Notes: generated by a model not told the origin, from the letters alone. A stretch of 64,000 nt of DNA from Plumapathes pennacea (GCA_964036295.1 OZ038467.1:18635670-18699669), one strand, 5' to 3'. Counted from the stretch's first letter, positions 44,555 to 56,794 are shown. Program-made: numbers and translations.

Positions 44555-44687
44555 GTAAGGCACTGGGACGAGTTTTATCAGTCCCCGTATGTTCGCGCCC
44601 AGGCCTGGTCAACAAGCTCGCGTTCGTGTGCACGTGCATGCTTATTCTCCGATAACTGTGACAGCAACGACGATTTATAAGGTGAGT
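44555..44687 (+). promoter_or_regulatory. Unit 7 conserved 5' segment with splice donor
   Basis: Putative first exon ending ATTTATAAG|GTGAGTAAG (GT at 44682-44683). A family Z element begins only about 30 bp past the donor, so any intron here carries 2.6 kb of nested repeat. Confidence 0.4.
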
Positions 44688-44891
44688 AAGTGAGATTTCT
44701 CTGTCAAACAAGGGCTAGAAATACGATAATCGCATATACCCCCTCGCTCTGCCATTGATGGGACTTTTACTTTGGTACTCCCAACAAGAGAAGCCTTAAT
44801 TGTTTTACCGAAATGTTGACTCAATCTTTTCTTCGAACTCAAATGCTACACGCAAAGGAAGGAGAATGGTGTGTGTTATACTCTTGTGTTG

Positions 44892-46376
44892 TCCCCGAAC
44901 GAAGTGAGGGAAATACTCACGACACTAATGCAATAATATTATACCGCCTACTTGGGGACTCCAAGCCTGTCGCCATCTCGAAATTTAACGTTGTCTGTCA
45001 GTCAGTCTGTCTGGCGTACGACTTTAGGCGCGGTTACCCCGCTAACCAATAACAAAAGCCGGATCGATCACGTGTGCCCTGTTGTTTTACTCGGAATAAC
45101 TTAGAGAAATTAGATTTGAACGAAGCATTTAGATTTGAACGAAGTAACAGTATATTGTAGCTGCGTTCACGAAAATGGAAAACTTAACTGAAAAACTTGA
45201 AACACAACAGTCTCGCGAAGCTCGTCTTCAAATGAGAAGGGAACAGGCACGAGCAAGGCAAAATCGTGAAACGAGCGAACAACAGCGCATGAATGCCGAT
45301 CGAAAGCGACATGAACGGAAATGGGTAACGCAGACAACTCCGCAAAGACAACAGCGCTTGAACGCAAATCGGAAACTTCAGGAGAAAAAGCGGGCCGAAG
45401 AGAAGACTCCGCAAATTAAGACAACAGCGCATGAATGCCGACCAAAAGCGACATGAACAGAAGTGGGTAACACAGACAACTCCGCAAACAGCGCTTGAAA
45501 GCAAATTGGGAGCTTCAGACGCCGCTTTGTGTTAAACTCAGATACTTATTTAGAAAGGACAAGCAACAAAGGTTAGTCAGTGGAAATCGAACAATCACCG
45601 TGACAAATATATATTTTGTAACTCGATCACTTCAAGAATGTATTAAAATCTGTATGCTGATCATTTTCCCTCGAAGTATTGTTTTACTACGCTTCTGTCG
45701 CCAGTTTCGGCTACCGTATTTGCTCAGAGCAATCGGAACTTGGAGTCTTGAATGATTTAGTCAGATGTCTTATTTTTCTGTAATCTGACACACGGTGATT
45801 GCAGCGAGAATCGTTCACAAGCCCTTAGAAGTATTACTGGGTCTGAAGCCCGTGTATAATTTGAAGTAAACTGTTCAAGTTTTGCTTTGATTCTGGTAGA
45901 AATTTTGCTGTTTTGAGTGGGTTCACATACAAAACAATTCGAGCCTATTAAATATGCATGCCTGAGTCTGGTGCATGCGGTAGTAAAAACAAATCGCACA
46001 GGAAGCCTATTTAATTGTACTGCCTATGAATTCAAAATTGGAAAATCAGTGTTCCTTTTTTTCCCGTACTAAGACGGCCGACCAACTTCAAACTTTGAGT
46101 ATTAAATTTCGAGAACGTGCTTGGCAGACTGTATGAATTAATTTGACGTGCCGACCGTGGGAAATACGTACTTCGTCACGCAATCGATTCTTTTTTCAAC
46201 GCAAAAGTATAACACACCATTCTTTTTCTCCTTCCTTTTGCGTGTAGCACTTGAGTTCGAAGAAAAGATTGAGTCAACATTTCGGTAAAACAAAGGCTAC
46301 TCTTATTGGGAGTTACCAAAGTAAAAGTCCCATCAATGGCAGAGTGAGGGGGTATATGCGATTATCGTATTTCTAG
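44892..46376 (+). mobile_element. Forward family Z copy nested in a reversed copy
   Basis: Runs from TCCCCGAACGAAGTGAGG to CTAG at 46373-46376, followed by T. A 19-bp tandem repeat (TTTAGATTTGAACGAAG type) lies at about 45107-45145, just before the coding relic. Confidence 0.6.
45175..45456 (+). pseudogene. Best-preserved coiled-coil repeat ORF of family Z
   Basis: Open from ATG for 93 codons: MENLTEKLETQQSREARL, then Arg/Gln/Glu-rich repeats such as QRQQRLNANRKLQEKKR with spacer TTPQ. Predicted helical and highly charged. The sequence continues as the same repeat in another frame (to about 45540) before decaying. I compare it with the ETPEQRQ-type N-terminal repeats of Helitron/PIF1-like proteins; no catalytic domain is present, so this is a relic or a non-autonomous remnant. 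Confidence 0.5.
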
Positions 46377-47297
46377 TAAAAAAGAATCGATTGCGTGACG
46401 AAGTATATATTTCCCACGGTCGGCACGACAAATTAATTCATACAGTCTGCCAAGCAGGTTCTCAAAATCTAATACTCAAATGTTGAAGTTGGTCGGCCTT
46501 AGTACGGGAAAAAAGAAACACCGATTTTCCAATTTTGAATTCATAGGCAGTACAATTAAATAGGCTTCCTGTGCAATTTGTTTTTACTCTGGACTGCATG
46601 CACAAGACTCAGGCATGCATGTTCAATGAGCTCGAATTGTTTTGTACGTGAATCCGCACAAAACAACATATGATTTCTCCAAGAATCAAAACAAAACTTG
46701 AACAGTTTACTTCAAATTATACACAGGCTTCAGACCTAGTCATACTTTTAAGGGCTTCTGAACAATTTTTGCTGCAATCACCGCATGTCACATTACAGCA
46801 TTTGTTACAGTTTTAGTCTTGAAAGAAATAATAAGACATTTGACTAAATCACTCAAGACTCCAAGTTCCGATTGATCTGGGCCAATACAGTAGCTGAAAC
46901 TGGCAACAGAAGCATATTAAAACAATACTTCAAGGGAAAATGATCAGCATACAGGTTTTAATACATTCTTGAAGTGATAGAATTACAAGATACGAGAAGA
47001 TTATATTTGTCACAGTGATTGTTCGATTTCCACTGACTAACCTTTGTTGCTTGTCCTTTCTGAATAAGTATCTGAATTTAACACTAGACGGCGTCTGAAG
47101 CTCCCGATTTGCTTTCAAGCGCTGTTCCCTTTGCGGAGCCGTTCCTTCGTCACGCTTCTGTTCATGATGCTGTCGGTTATCACATGTTTGTCGTCTTTTC
47201 TCTAGACGTAATTGGCGCTGTTCGATTGTTTCACGATTTCGCCTTGCCCGTGTCTGTTCCCTTCTCTTTTGAAGATGAGCTTCGCGAGACTGATGTG

Positions 47298-47834
47298 TTC
47301 AGTTATGCTCTTTCTGCGCCACTTATTTTTGTACTGTTTGGTGTTTTATTCTAGTCGAGTAGTGTGTGTTTTTTTCCATGTCCTCTTGTACCGACCAGAG
47401 AAGATTGGGTATGAAACTTCCCTATCCAGTGAATGAAGTTTATCCATTGCACAAGTTCGGTTGTTTGAATCTTGGATAGCTCTAATCCAGTCATTATCCA
47501 GCGGATAAGTTTATCCGTGCTGAGAAGGTGGTATAACTTTTAATCCTCCGAATAAAAATGTGGATAAAGAAGCATTCGAATTCAATTACATTTCCAAACT
47601 GGATGGCATGTTGGGTGTCTACAAAACGAAGACCAAAGACCGAAGACCAAAAACGAAGACCCCTCTTTTTGTCATACCATCCTGAATAGTGCTGAAATGT
47701 TGTAAAACATACCTCGTGCGCTAAGAGAACCAGCTACGAGAAGCTAGACCACCCCTCCCCTTGATGTAGCTTTTATTGGAGTGGTATGTGGTGGTGCAAT
47801 TGTCATTCTACTAAAATACCGCCATATCCGTATA
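47298..47834. other. Shortened unit 7 upstream region
   Basis: Contains the usual TTATCC cluster (47430-47520), then a purine-rich patch of GAAGACCAAA-like repeats (about 47620-47662). It then jumps to DNA that in other units lies close to the zinc-finger exon (CTAGACCACCCCTCCCC). Over 1 kb of standard unit DNA, including the TTAA MITE, is deleted. Confidence 0.6.
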
Positions 47835-49004
47835 TGGGTCATTCCACAGTATGTTGGACAAAAATATGAGTAGGATAAAGTAAACAGCAAGAAGACAAAA
47901 CTGACACATTTGAAAAGTAGAAGAGTTAAATTTGATTCAGGTGGATCCAAAAATTTAATCATCATGTGACATCATGCATAAATTATCATTAATTATATGC
48001 ATAACTAAAAAAATGCCGTTACAGAGAGGAAATAAGTTTTATATTCTAAAGGAGGTATTTTAAGAGAAATAGAAACCAAGGTGGTAAAGACATAAAGTAC
48101 TTCATACTAACATTATAAAAAAGTGAATGGAATCCAGAAAAACAATTTCAGCAAAAATCCAGAATGCAGCTAAAGTACCATTTTCCCCTCTGTAACAAAT
48201 TTAGTTGGAAAAGTATATTTTATTCCTAGTGTAGTGTGGCCTGGCATGTCATACTTTGTGAAGTTCCAATTTGAAGTGGAAGTGTTCAGATGAGATAACC
48301 AGTAAAACTGGACAAAGTTTATTGATCAAAATATTGCAATTTGAAATTTGTTACGGGGAAAATTTTGTCACAGAGGGGAAGGTTATGGGGTGTCCATATG
48401 GACAATATTACAAACACTTCATATTTCTATTATAAATGATAAATACACGTTGATAACAGATTCTAAACTGAAGATATGTATTCTGAACTGACAACATATA
48501 TGCTAAACTAAACATCTCCCACCAGTATATATACATTCTAAACGAAAAACATATTCTTAAATAAAAATATATATGCTAACTTGATGTGGACAAAAAAGTC
48601 CCCCTCTCTAACAGAACATCCTTACAAAAAAGATGCACTTACTGAATAATGGCAAACAATTCAATTTTTTTATTGCAATAAATTAATAGCATATGCACTG
48701 TCAATTGATCAGAGCATACTCTTGTTTCAATCCATGCTGCAAACTCAGAGAAATTTGAGAGCAAAAACAAACTAGTGAAAAATGCCATTTCTCTGATTCC
48801 CCTCCGTAAGGGGCAAATTTCACCCCTTAGTGCTGCCAGCATAAAAGCCCTGCAGTTTAAAACATATTCAAGTTGTAGCTTCCCCAAATCTCTATGATAC
48901 CATGTGCATTTTATTTGGCTGTTGTGGAATTTGTCAAATTTTGAGATCTTGAAATGCTCTGATTTTCCCTTCTATAACATTACCATATACTGTGGAATGA
49001 CCCA
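47835..49004. mobile_element. 1170-bp MITE with 18-bp terminal inverted repeats
   Basis: The ends TGGGTCATTCCACAGTAT are perfect inverted repeats, flanked by TATA at 47831-47834 and 49005-49008. The uninterrupted unit reads GTATATCAACTTTAA at this point. The interior is AT-rich with several CAGAGRGGAAA-like motifs and no coding frame. It is unique in the window. Superfamily not assigned. Confidence 0.8.
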
Positions 49005-49325
49005 TATATCAGCTTTAATATCAACTTAAAGCACAGGAGGTAGAGGGGTGGTCTAACCCCACTTTGTATCCAGGCATCCATTTGAAGATAGGAGAAGGGG
49101 GGAAGGGTATCTCCATGTCCATGGTATGCTTCACTTTTGCCAAGAAGAGTGGACTGACCATGAACCAACTTGTACACACAGGAGAAAAACCCACAAGAGA
49201 TATAAATGTGGTGAAGCTTTTACACAGAAGTTGAACCTGGCTACTTACCAACTTGTGCATACTGTACTGGAGTAAATCTTCACAAGTCTGATAAATGTGG
49301 TGAAGCTTTTGCATGTAAGACGAAC

Positions 49326-50849
49326 ATGGCCAGACATCAACTTGTACACACAGGAGAAAAGCCCCACAAGTGTGCTAAATGTGGTAAAGCTTTTACACGA
49401 AAGAGTAGCCTGGCCATGCACCAACTTCTACACACAGGAGAAAAACCCCACAAGTGTGATAAACGTGGTAAAGCTTTTACAGAGAAGGGTAACTTGGCCA
49501 AGCACCAACTTGTACATACAGGAGAAAAACCCCACAAGTGTGACAAATGTGGTAAAGCTTTTACACGAAAGAGTAGCCTGGTCATACACCAACTTCTACA
49601 CAAAGGAGAAAAACTCCACCAGTGTGATAAATGTGGTAAAGCTTTTGCACGCAAGGGTAACCTGGCTACGCACCAACTTTTACATACAGGAGAGACGCCC
49701 CACAAGTGTGATAAATGTGGTAAAGCTTTTACACAGAAGGGTAGCCTGGCCATGCACCAACTTGTACATAAAGGAGAAAAACCCCACAAGTGTGACAAAT
49801 GTGATAAAGCTTATACACAGAAGGGTAACCTGGCCAGGCACCAACTTGTACACACAGGAGAGAAACCCCACAAGTGTGATAAATGTGGTAAAGTTTTTGC
49901 ATTGAAGGGTCACCTGGCCATGCACCAACTTGTACACACAGGAGAGAAGCCCCACAAGTGTGATAAATGTGGTAAAGTTTTTGCATTGAAGGGTCACCTG
50001 GCCATGCACCAACTTGTACACACAGGAGAGAAGCCCCACAAGTGTGATAAATGTGGTAAAGCTTTTGCAAAGAAGAGTAACCTGACCAGGCACCAACTTG
50101 TACACACAGGAGAGAAGCCCCACAAGTGTGATAAATGTGGTAAAGCTTTTACACAGAAGTCTGACTTAACTCGGCACAAACATCAACACACAGGAGAGAA
50201 ACCCCACAAGTGTGACAAGTGTGGTAAAGTTTTTGCATTGAAGGGTAACCTGGCCGCGCACCAACTTGTACACACAGGAGAGAAGCCCCACAAGTGTAAT
50301 AAATGTGGTAAAGCTTTTATACAGAAGAGTAGCCTGGCCAGGCACCAACTTGTACACACAGGAGATAAGCCCCACAAGTGTGATAAATGTGGTAAAGCTT
50401 TTGCACGCAAGAGTTACCTGGCCACGCACCAACTTTTACATACAGGAGAGACGCCCCACAAGTGTGATAAATGTGGTAAAGCTTTTACACAGAAGGGTAG
50501 CCTGGCCATGCACCAACTTGCACACACAGGAGAGAAACCCCACAAGTGTGATAAATGTGGTAAAGCTTTTACACGGAAATATAGTGTAATCCAGCACCAA
50601 TGTGTACACACACCTAACAAGAAACTTCAACACAATGAAGAAAAGTGCTACACATGTGAAATATGCAGTGAAACCTTCACTGTTAAAGACAAACTGTCAC
50701 AACACTTTTTGAAGCACAGAGATGAAAACCCTTACAGGTTCTATAAGTATGCCTATGAGTGTGATGTGTGTTGTGAATATTTTGCCCTTCAGGAAGACAT
50801 GCAAGAGCATGTTCAAAGTCATACTAAGACACAGCAAAGAAAACAGTAA
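49326..50849 (+). CDS. C2H2 zinc-finger protein 7
   Basis: 507 residues: fifteen fingers from C16 to H428, then the C-terminal pair at C444-H464 and C479-H499, and the extended tail TKTQQRKQ shared with gene 3. Finger 2 has lost its second Cys (CDKRGKAF). Fingers 7 and 8 are identical (LKGHLAM) and 11 is close to them. Linkers include TGETPHK twice and KGEKLHQ. Upstream of the ATG, the first finger has Ser for its first Cys (KSDKCGEAF), and the conserved early frame has a TAA (CTGGAGTAAATC, about 49275). The C-terminal module differs slightly (RDENPYRFYKYAYE). The promoter region is largely deleted, so expression is uncertain. Confidence 0.8.
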   Translation: MARHQLVHTGEKPHKCAKCGKAFTRKSSLAMHQLLHTGEKPHKCDKRGKAFTEKGNLAKHQLVHTGEKPHKCDKCGKAFTRKSSLVIHQLLHKGEKLHQCDKCGKAFARKGNLATHQLLHTGETPHKCDKCGKAFTQKGSLAMHQLVHKGEKPHKCDKCDKAYTQKGNLARHQLVHTGEKPHKCDKCGKVFALKGHLAMHQLVHTGEKPHKCDKCGKVFALKGHLAMHQLVHTGEKPHKCDKCGKAFAKKSNLTRHQLVHTGEKPHKCDKCGKAFTQKSDLTRHKHQHTGEKPHKCDKCGKVFALKGNLAAHQLVHTGEKPHKCNKCGKAFIQKSSLARHQLVHTGDKPHKCDKCGKAFARKSYLATHQLLHTGETPHKCDKCGKAFTQKGSLAMHQLAHTGEKPHKCDKCGKAFTRKYSVIQHQCVHTPNKKLQHNEEKCYTCEICSETFTVKDKLSQHFLKHRDENPYRFYKYAYECDVCCEYFALQEDMQEHVQSHTKTQQRKQ

Positions 50850-51284
50850 AATGGTTAAACAATGTTTTAGAAATGCTTGCAAATGGCACAGGGCAAAGTT
50901 TATGAAACCGTGAGTCTAGTAGGGCATCACTCAGTAGTTTTGCTTTTTTTGTGTTTTGGAGAGTTCTCAGAAACATTCAAAGGTTTCAAAAGGTTTATTT
51001 TTCCACTTATTTTTAGGGTATTTGTTTACAGAAACGATAATTCTAAGTGATGATAAGTGGAGGAAGCATGCTACAACCCATTATGGGTTTTTGGGCGCAT
51101 GCTCCCTCGTACAAATTTTAATTACTAATGGCGTAGGTTACAAAATGAAATAAATAGGGTGATAAAGGTTTATACAATGAGGTAACACGTATTAAGTAGG
51201 TAATAGGATCTGTAAGTTAACAAGACTGAATATGTAGCTTTATAGGTATCGAAGAAAGTGTATACATAGGCTATGGATATAGCT

Positions 51285-53310
51285 CTAGCTCTGCATTGTC
51301 TGAGAGATAATATGCTTCTTATAAAGACGTTTAAAAACTTTTAGCGAAATACAGTTCTTTAAACCTATTGGAACAGAATTCCATATTTTCGCAGAAGCGT
51401 ATTTGATGCCAAATTTTCCATGGTTCAAATTTTGAAACGGTAAGTAAAGATTCTTGTTTGATTTCGACCGAGTGCCGTAAGTATGAAGTGAGGTGAGATC
51501 CGTAAAATAACTGGAAAAAAATGTCGGGCAGCTGATCTGCAGAGTATCGAAAAGCCAATTCCCCAAGTTGGAAATCAACAATTTCATAGATGTTTAGAAC
51601 TTCTAGTTTGTTAAAAATTGGTTTGCTCGCAGATCTCCTCTCACTGAAAGTAATAGCTCTTAGAGCTCTTTTTTGCAGAATATAAATAGGATTAAGTTTT
51701 GATTTGTAATTACTTCCCCAAATTAAAGTACAATAAGATATATATGGGTATATTAAATTGTAATAAAGATTCAGTAGAATATCCGCACTTAAATAATGCC
51801 TGGCTTTATAAAGAATGCCGATATTTTTTTATATTTTACGAGTAACGTAATCAATTATTTATTCCATGAAATTTCCTCATCAACGATTACACCCAAGAAC
51901 TTTGTTTGTGTTTCTTGCTTTATACACTCTCCTGCCAATTGAAGAGAAATATGAGGAAAGTTCGTGGACACATTAGATAATTTTTTTCTCGTACCGAAGA
52001 GAATGAACTTTGTTTTTGATAGGTTTACGCTTAACTTATTGGCAAGGAGCCAATCATAAAGAGATCCTAGTTCCTTATTAAGAACTGAGACTAGAGTTTC
52101 AATCTTTTTATGTTTGTAAAGAAGATTCATGTCATCTGCATAAAGTAAAAGATGTATGGTTCTAGTTACATACTGTGCGTCATTAACATAAATAAGAAAA
52201 AGGATCGGGCCAAGAATAGATCCTTGAGGGACGCCACAAGTGAGTGGCGTCAAATTAAAATCGGTCCCATTTACATTAACAAACTGTCTTCGATTTTCTA
52301 GGTAGCTTTGAAAAAGCTTGTTGCTGTGACCAGTTATACCATAATAATTAAGTTTATTTATCAAAATATCGTGGTTCACCGTATCAAACGCTTTTGATAA
52401 GTCTAAAAGACGCCCATAGAGTATTGGCCATTTTGAAATGCATCTATTATTCTTGAGACGAAATCAATTGTTGCTAATGCCGTGTTTAGCTTTTCTCTGA
52501 ACCCGAATTGATAATCAAAAAGCAAATGATTACTTTCGAGATGAGACACCAGTGAATTACAAATAAGCTTCTCAAATATTTTCGAGATGGTTGGTAGCAG
52601 AGATAAAGGCCGGTAATTTGAAACAAGCTCTCTGTCCCCACCTTTAAACAATAGAATGACTTTTGCGATTTTCATAGAGTCGGGAAACGTGGAAGAATCT
52701 ATAGACGTATTATAGATGTTGGTCAGTGGCTCATATACATATTCTGCGACTTTCTTTAAGATACGTATTGGAATGTCGTCAACACCAACTGCTTTAGAGC
52801 AGTCTAAATTGTATAAATGATCTAATACCGTTAAAGAAGAAACGTGATCGAATTTAAGCTCATTTTTTGTGGGGACTCTCATCCAATCTTTGAAATTTCT
52901 TTGACTTGAAGGTAGCTTTTTAGCTAACCCTGGACCAACACTAGTGAAAAATTTATTAAATGTGTTTGCAATATCTATATCTTTAACAAAACGTTTATCA
53001 TGATTTAATATTCCTGATACACTAATTGGTTCCGCCTTCTTTTTGTTCAATACCTCGTTTATGATACCCCAGGTCGCTCTTAAATTTCCCTGAGCTTTCT
53101 TTAACATAGTCTCATAGTAATTTTCTTTTTGGTGAAACGAATTAAATGATATAATTTATTACGGTAATGGCAAAAACGCTGTATATTATTTGGCGTCGGT
53201 GATTTTACCTTCGCTCTGTAGAGCTTGTTGTTTCTTTTAATCGATTTTAGAATACCCGCAGTCATCCACGGGTTACGAGCAGTTCTTGAGCTCCTTGTGA
53301 CACATTTCAT
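51285..53310 (-). pseudogene. LINE reverse transcriptase with frameshifts
   Basis: RT motifs in order: NYRPLSLLPTISKIFEKLI, QFGFREKLNTALA, a broken (L)DLSKAFDTV box, CGVPQGSILGPILFLIYVND, YADD, and TKFLGVIVDE. The 3' part contains HTYGTRSKSNKNLY and ASAKIWNSVP, typical of jockey/CR1-group C-termini. A 1-nt deletion at about 52403 breaks the catalytic motif A. Further breaks are near 53110 and between 51855 and 51587. PWMTAGILKSIK upstream (53275-53240) belongs to the endonuclease-RT linker. Confidence 0.85.
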
Positions 53311-53347
53311 GGGAAAATATATTTATTGAAAGATGCTGTTATCGAAC

Positions 53348-54103
53348 TTATGAAAAACTTGTATAATTGTTCATTGGGATTTTTACTATCGTATAGATTG
53401 ACTGCCAATTTATCGTTGAAATTTCACGTCTGAAGTGTTCTTCATTGCCCAAAGAATATTCGCGTTTGAAAAATTTCTTCCTTGTGATTTTGTTCTTACC
53501 GTATTGGATTATAAAAACTGGTAAGTGATCTGAAATATCAGTGTATAATATACCAGGAATAGTATTCTCTGCTATATCCAAATTGTTTATATAAATATTA
53601 TCGATTAAAGTTGCACTATCTACAGTAATTCTAGTTGGTTTTATGATTGTAGGGAAAAGTGAATACGATAACATTGCATTGAAAAACGAATTAGTAGCAG
53701 TGTGTTTAGAACTCTTTAACAAGTCTATATTAAAATCTCCAGCCAAATAACAAGGCCTTGTACTGTTATCCAATTTGTCCAATGGACTTTGAAGACAACT
53801 TAGAAAAGTATCAATATCTGTTTTGGGCGGTTTATAAATGACTCCGATAAGCTTTCGATGATTGCTCTTTTCGATATCTACAAACAAAATTTGTGACTTG
53901 TTGCTATTATAGGCCAACTGATCAGAAAGTCTGAAGTTGAACTCATTGCTAATGTATAATCCTACTCCGCCGCCTCCGTCCTTAGTTGGTCTATTTAGGA
54001 AAATAGGTTTATGATAACCTTGGAGTTCAAAGGAGTTTACATCATCTTTTTCTTTTAACCACGTCTCGGTTAGTGCAATGACATTGAAATGCAAATTTAA
54101 CAA
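53348..54103 (-). pseudogene. LINE AP-endonuclease domain, N-terminally truncated
   Basis: Contains ALTETW, GGGGVGLYI, GDFNIDLL, DNIYINN and SDHLPVF, the catalytic series of the exonuclease-endonuclease-phosphatase fold that nicks target DNA. The first 30 or so residues with the initial catalytic Asn are absent. A frameshift near 53370 separates it from the linker. Confidence 0.85.
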
Positions 54104-54719
54104 GGAAATATAGCTGTAATGCGGAATTCTGGAACCTCACTGGTTTGGGATGGTATCGTTCTGGTTCAGGGATTCGGCAGTGAAGAATTCTAAAGAAATT
54201 ATTTCCGCAGTGTTTTGGAGATAATTTTGAAGCTCCCTTTTCAAGCGCCACTCTAATTTTGTTTTTTCTCTATCCACCTTGAAAATGGAGGGTTTTTAAA
54301 AACTGAGCCTTTCGAATACGCGGTTCGGCAAAAGTGGAGGCCTGCGGAAACAGATGCGTATTCAGTTTAAAACCTATTTTATTGTGCTTTTGAAAAGTGA
54401 ACAAATTGCCAATTAAAAGGAGCCGAGCTTACAGTGGCATCGCTGCTTTGATTAAGGTAAGGGTTTCCCCTTACCCTGGTAGGCTTATATAAAATTTGGA
54501 TTGAACACAAGATGTACTGTATTCCTGGTCAACAAAAGATGACTGACATTTCAGCTACCTGGTCAACAAAAGACTATGTAAAGTTACATGCGGGAAATGT
54601 AAAGTTCAAAAATATATTACCAAGGATCCAATGCGCGTCATTTGTTTTGTTTACATGCAATAAATTCTGCTGCTCAAAGTCGACTGGTTGAAAATATAAG
54701 AGGGACTGGAGAGGGCGTG

Positions 54720-55860
54720 TCCGCGAGCGTAAGCGATGGTAATAATCACAACGCTAATGCAGTAGTATCGCCTTATTTGGAGACTCTAAGCGGGTCGCCA
54801 TCTCGAAATTTAATGTTCGTCAGTCCGCCATCGTACGACCTCAAGGCCAGGTGCCTAAGCAATGACGTAATAATTATGTATTAGCGTCTCCGCCAGTAGT
54901 TATACTGACACTCGGAAGAAAACAAGGTTTGAACGAAGCTACAATGTACGTAACTGCGTTCACGAAAATGAATTTGAAAACTAGAAAACTTGAAACAGAA
55001 TAGTCTCGCGAAGCCCGTCTTCAAAAGAGAAGGGAACAGACACGGGCAAGGCGGAATTGTGAAATGATCAAACAGCACCAGACACGTTTAGACGACAATC
55101 ATGTTATGACCGACATCATCGTAAACAGAAGCGTGCCGAAGAAACGACTCCGCAAAAAGAACTGCGCTTGAAATCAAATTGTGAGCTTCAGAAGCAAAAG
55201 CGGGCTGAAGAAAATACTTCGCAAAGAGAACACCGCTTGAAAGCTAATCGGGAGCTACAGGAGCAAAAGCGAACCGAAGAAAAACACTCCGCAAAGAGAT
55301 CAGCGCTTGAAAGCGAATCGGGAGCTTCAGGAGCAAAGGGCCAAGAAAATACTCTGTAAAGAGAACAGCGCTTGAAAGCAAGCAGGAGACTTCTTTGATG
55401 ACCTGAGCACAACAAAGTACGATCGCGACGCCGTTTTGTGTTAAACTCAGATACTTATTCAGAAAGGACAAGCAACAAAGGTCAGTCAGTGGAAATTGAA
55501 CAATCACCGTGACAAATATATTCTATCCCATATCTTGTGACTCGATCACTTTGAGAATCCAGTGCATGCAGTCCAGAGTAAAAAAAACCGCATAGGAAGC
55601 CTATTCAATTGTACTGCTTATGAATTCGAAATTGGAAATCAGTGTTTCTTTCTTACCGTTTTACGGCGGCCGACCAACTCAGTTCACAATTCAAGTATTA
55701 AATATTTGAGAATGTGTCAGGCAGACTGCATGAATTAATTCGGCGTGCTGACCGTGAGAAAGACGTACGGCATTACGCAATCGATTCTTTTTTCAGCGCA
55801 AAAGTATACCACACACCATATTTTTTCTCCTTCCTTTGCGTGTAGCACTTGACTTCGAAG
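54720..55860 (+). mobile_element. Family Z repeat, copy in unit 8 (3' end lost)
   Basis: Starts TCCGCGAGCGTAAGCG. Coding relic with KRREQTRARRNC and ELQKQKRAEENTSQREHR at about 54970-55365, with an early TAG. Cut at 55860 by a G-run and the GC-hairpin repeat. The cut differs by about 120 bp from the similar junction at 20002. Confidence 0.6.
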
Positions 55861-56535
55861 GGGGGGGGGGGGGGGGGGGGGTTTAAAACGAAGCGAGAGG
55901 GTCCGGGGGCATGCTTCCCCGGGAAAATGTGAAACTTGAGTCCTCAGAAATGGCTAGAAATGATTTAATTTCAAATGTCATGTTTTCGTCATGGAGTTTT
56001 GTCGACTGCGCAGAATCCGTATATTAAAAAGAAAACATCAAAGGTACTCTAGCCATGACACTCACGCAACACATGTTGGAACAGGATCATTGTGTGTGTG
56101 TGTTTGTGGGGGGGGGGGGGGGGGGTCCTTAGCGCGGTCCCACGCTAGAAATTGAGCGTGGTCGTTATAACAGAAATTACATAAGCCCAGAGTTAAAAAA
56201 ATGCCCACGTTGTCAACACATGGAAGACGAAAAACATTTCCTCCTCAAATGTCAAATGTATGCCGACAAACGTAAACACTCTTTTTCAAGAAATTAATAA
56301 GTCAGTAATCAACTACAAAGAACTTATTTCACCCCAAAACCACAAAACGGAAATAGCAAAATATATACACGAGTGTTTTCAAATTAGGATAAACATATAG
56401 CTTTTACAAATTTATCACAATACACATATCTAATGTTACGTAATACTACCTATACTATTAGGGAAAAAAAAAACCAACCTACAGTCAGTCACATGGTTCT
56501 CTAATAAAAGTTGTCTTGTCTTGTCTTGTCCTGTG
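55861..56535. repeat. G-run, GC-hairpin repeat and LINE tail, unit 8
   Basis: 21 G (55861-55881), the ACGAAGCGAGAGGG block, (GT)n(G)n (56093-56125), then the LINE 3' end with the CX2CX7HX4C coding motif and a TTGTC tail (about 56510-56530). Collinear with 20020-20680 and 37893-38550. Confidence 0.7.
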
Positions 56536-56794
56536 AAGAATCCATGCCAGCTGACAGACCTCACAGACATGCAGCTATCTGCGTGGTTGAATGACTTTGT
56601 TGCTGATTACTAAGAAGTTTAAGAGTGATAACAAAACCAGTTGATTAAGTCGTGGACATGGGTACATGTCCTCTCTTAAAGGAGGCGGTAATGGGTCAGT
56701 TGAGTCCAATGTTGAGTGCGTATTGATCTCTGATCACCCAAACCGAGGCTGACCGAACGCCAACGTTACACATCCTACGAAAAACCCATCGTTG

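Larger units (their letters stand above)
44715..47297. mobile_element. Reversed family Z copy interrupted by a forward family Z copy
   Basis: 44715-44891 is the reverse complement of the family Z right end (starting CTAGAAATACGATAATC). 46377-47297 is the reverse complement of its interior. The forward copy (44892-46376) sits exactly between them. The arrangement is therefore one element inserted into another of opposite orientation, not one element with long terminal inverted repeats. The reversed copy loses its far end at about 47297, where unit DNA resumes at TGTTCAGTTATG. Confidence 0.65.
50990..54117 (-). mobile_element. 5'-truncated APE-type LINE (unit 7 3' flank)
   Basis: Minus-strand order: endonuclease (54103-53348), linker (53310-53101), reverse transcriptase (53107-51855), C-terminus (51587-51285), and 3' UTR to roughly 51000. 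The junction with unit DNA is at about 54117, next to AATGCGGAATTCTGGAACC (compare 18187). The first part of the endonuclease is missing, as expected from incomplete reverse transcription. It has only a few single-base frameshifts and one copy, so it is younger than most relics here. The 3' limit is not precise. Confidence 0.8.

Noticed and set aside
44715-46376. A DNA transposon with about 180-bp terminal inverted repeats
   Set aside because: The copy at 31566-33410 has this end only on one side, and the reversed interior at 46377-47297 continues the left arm, so two nested elements explain it better.
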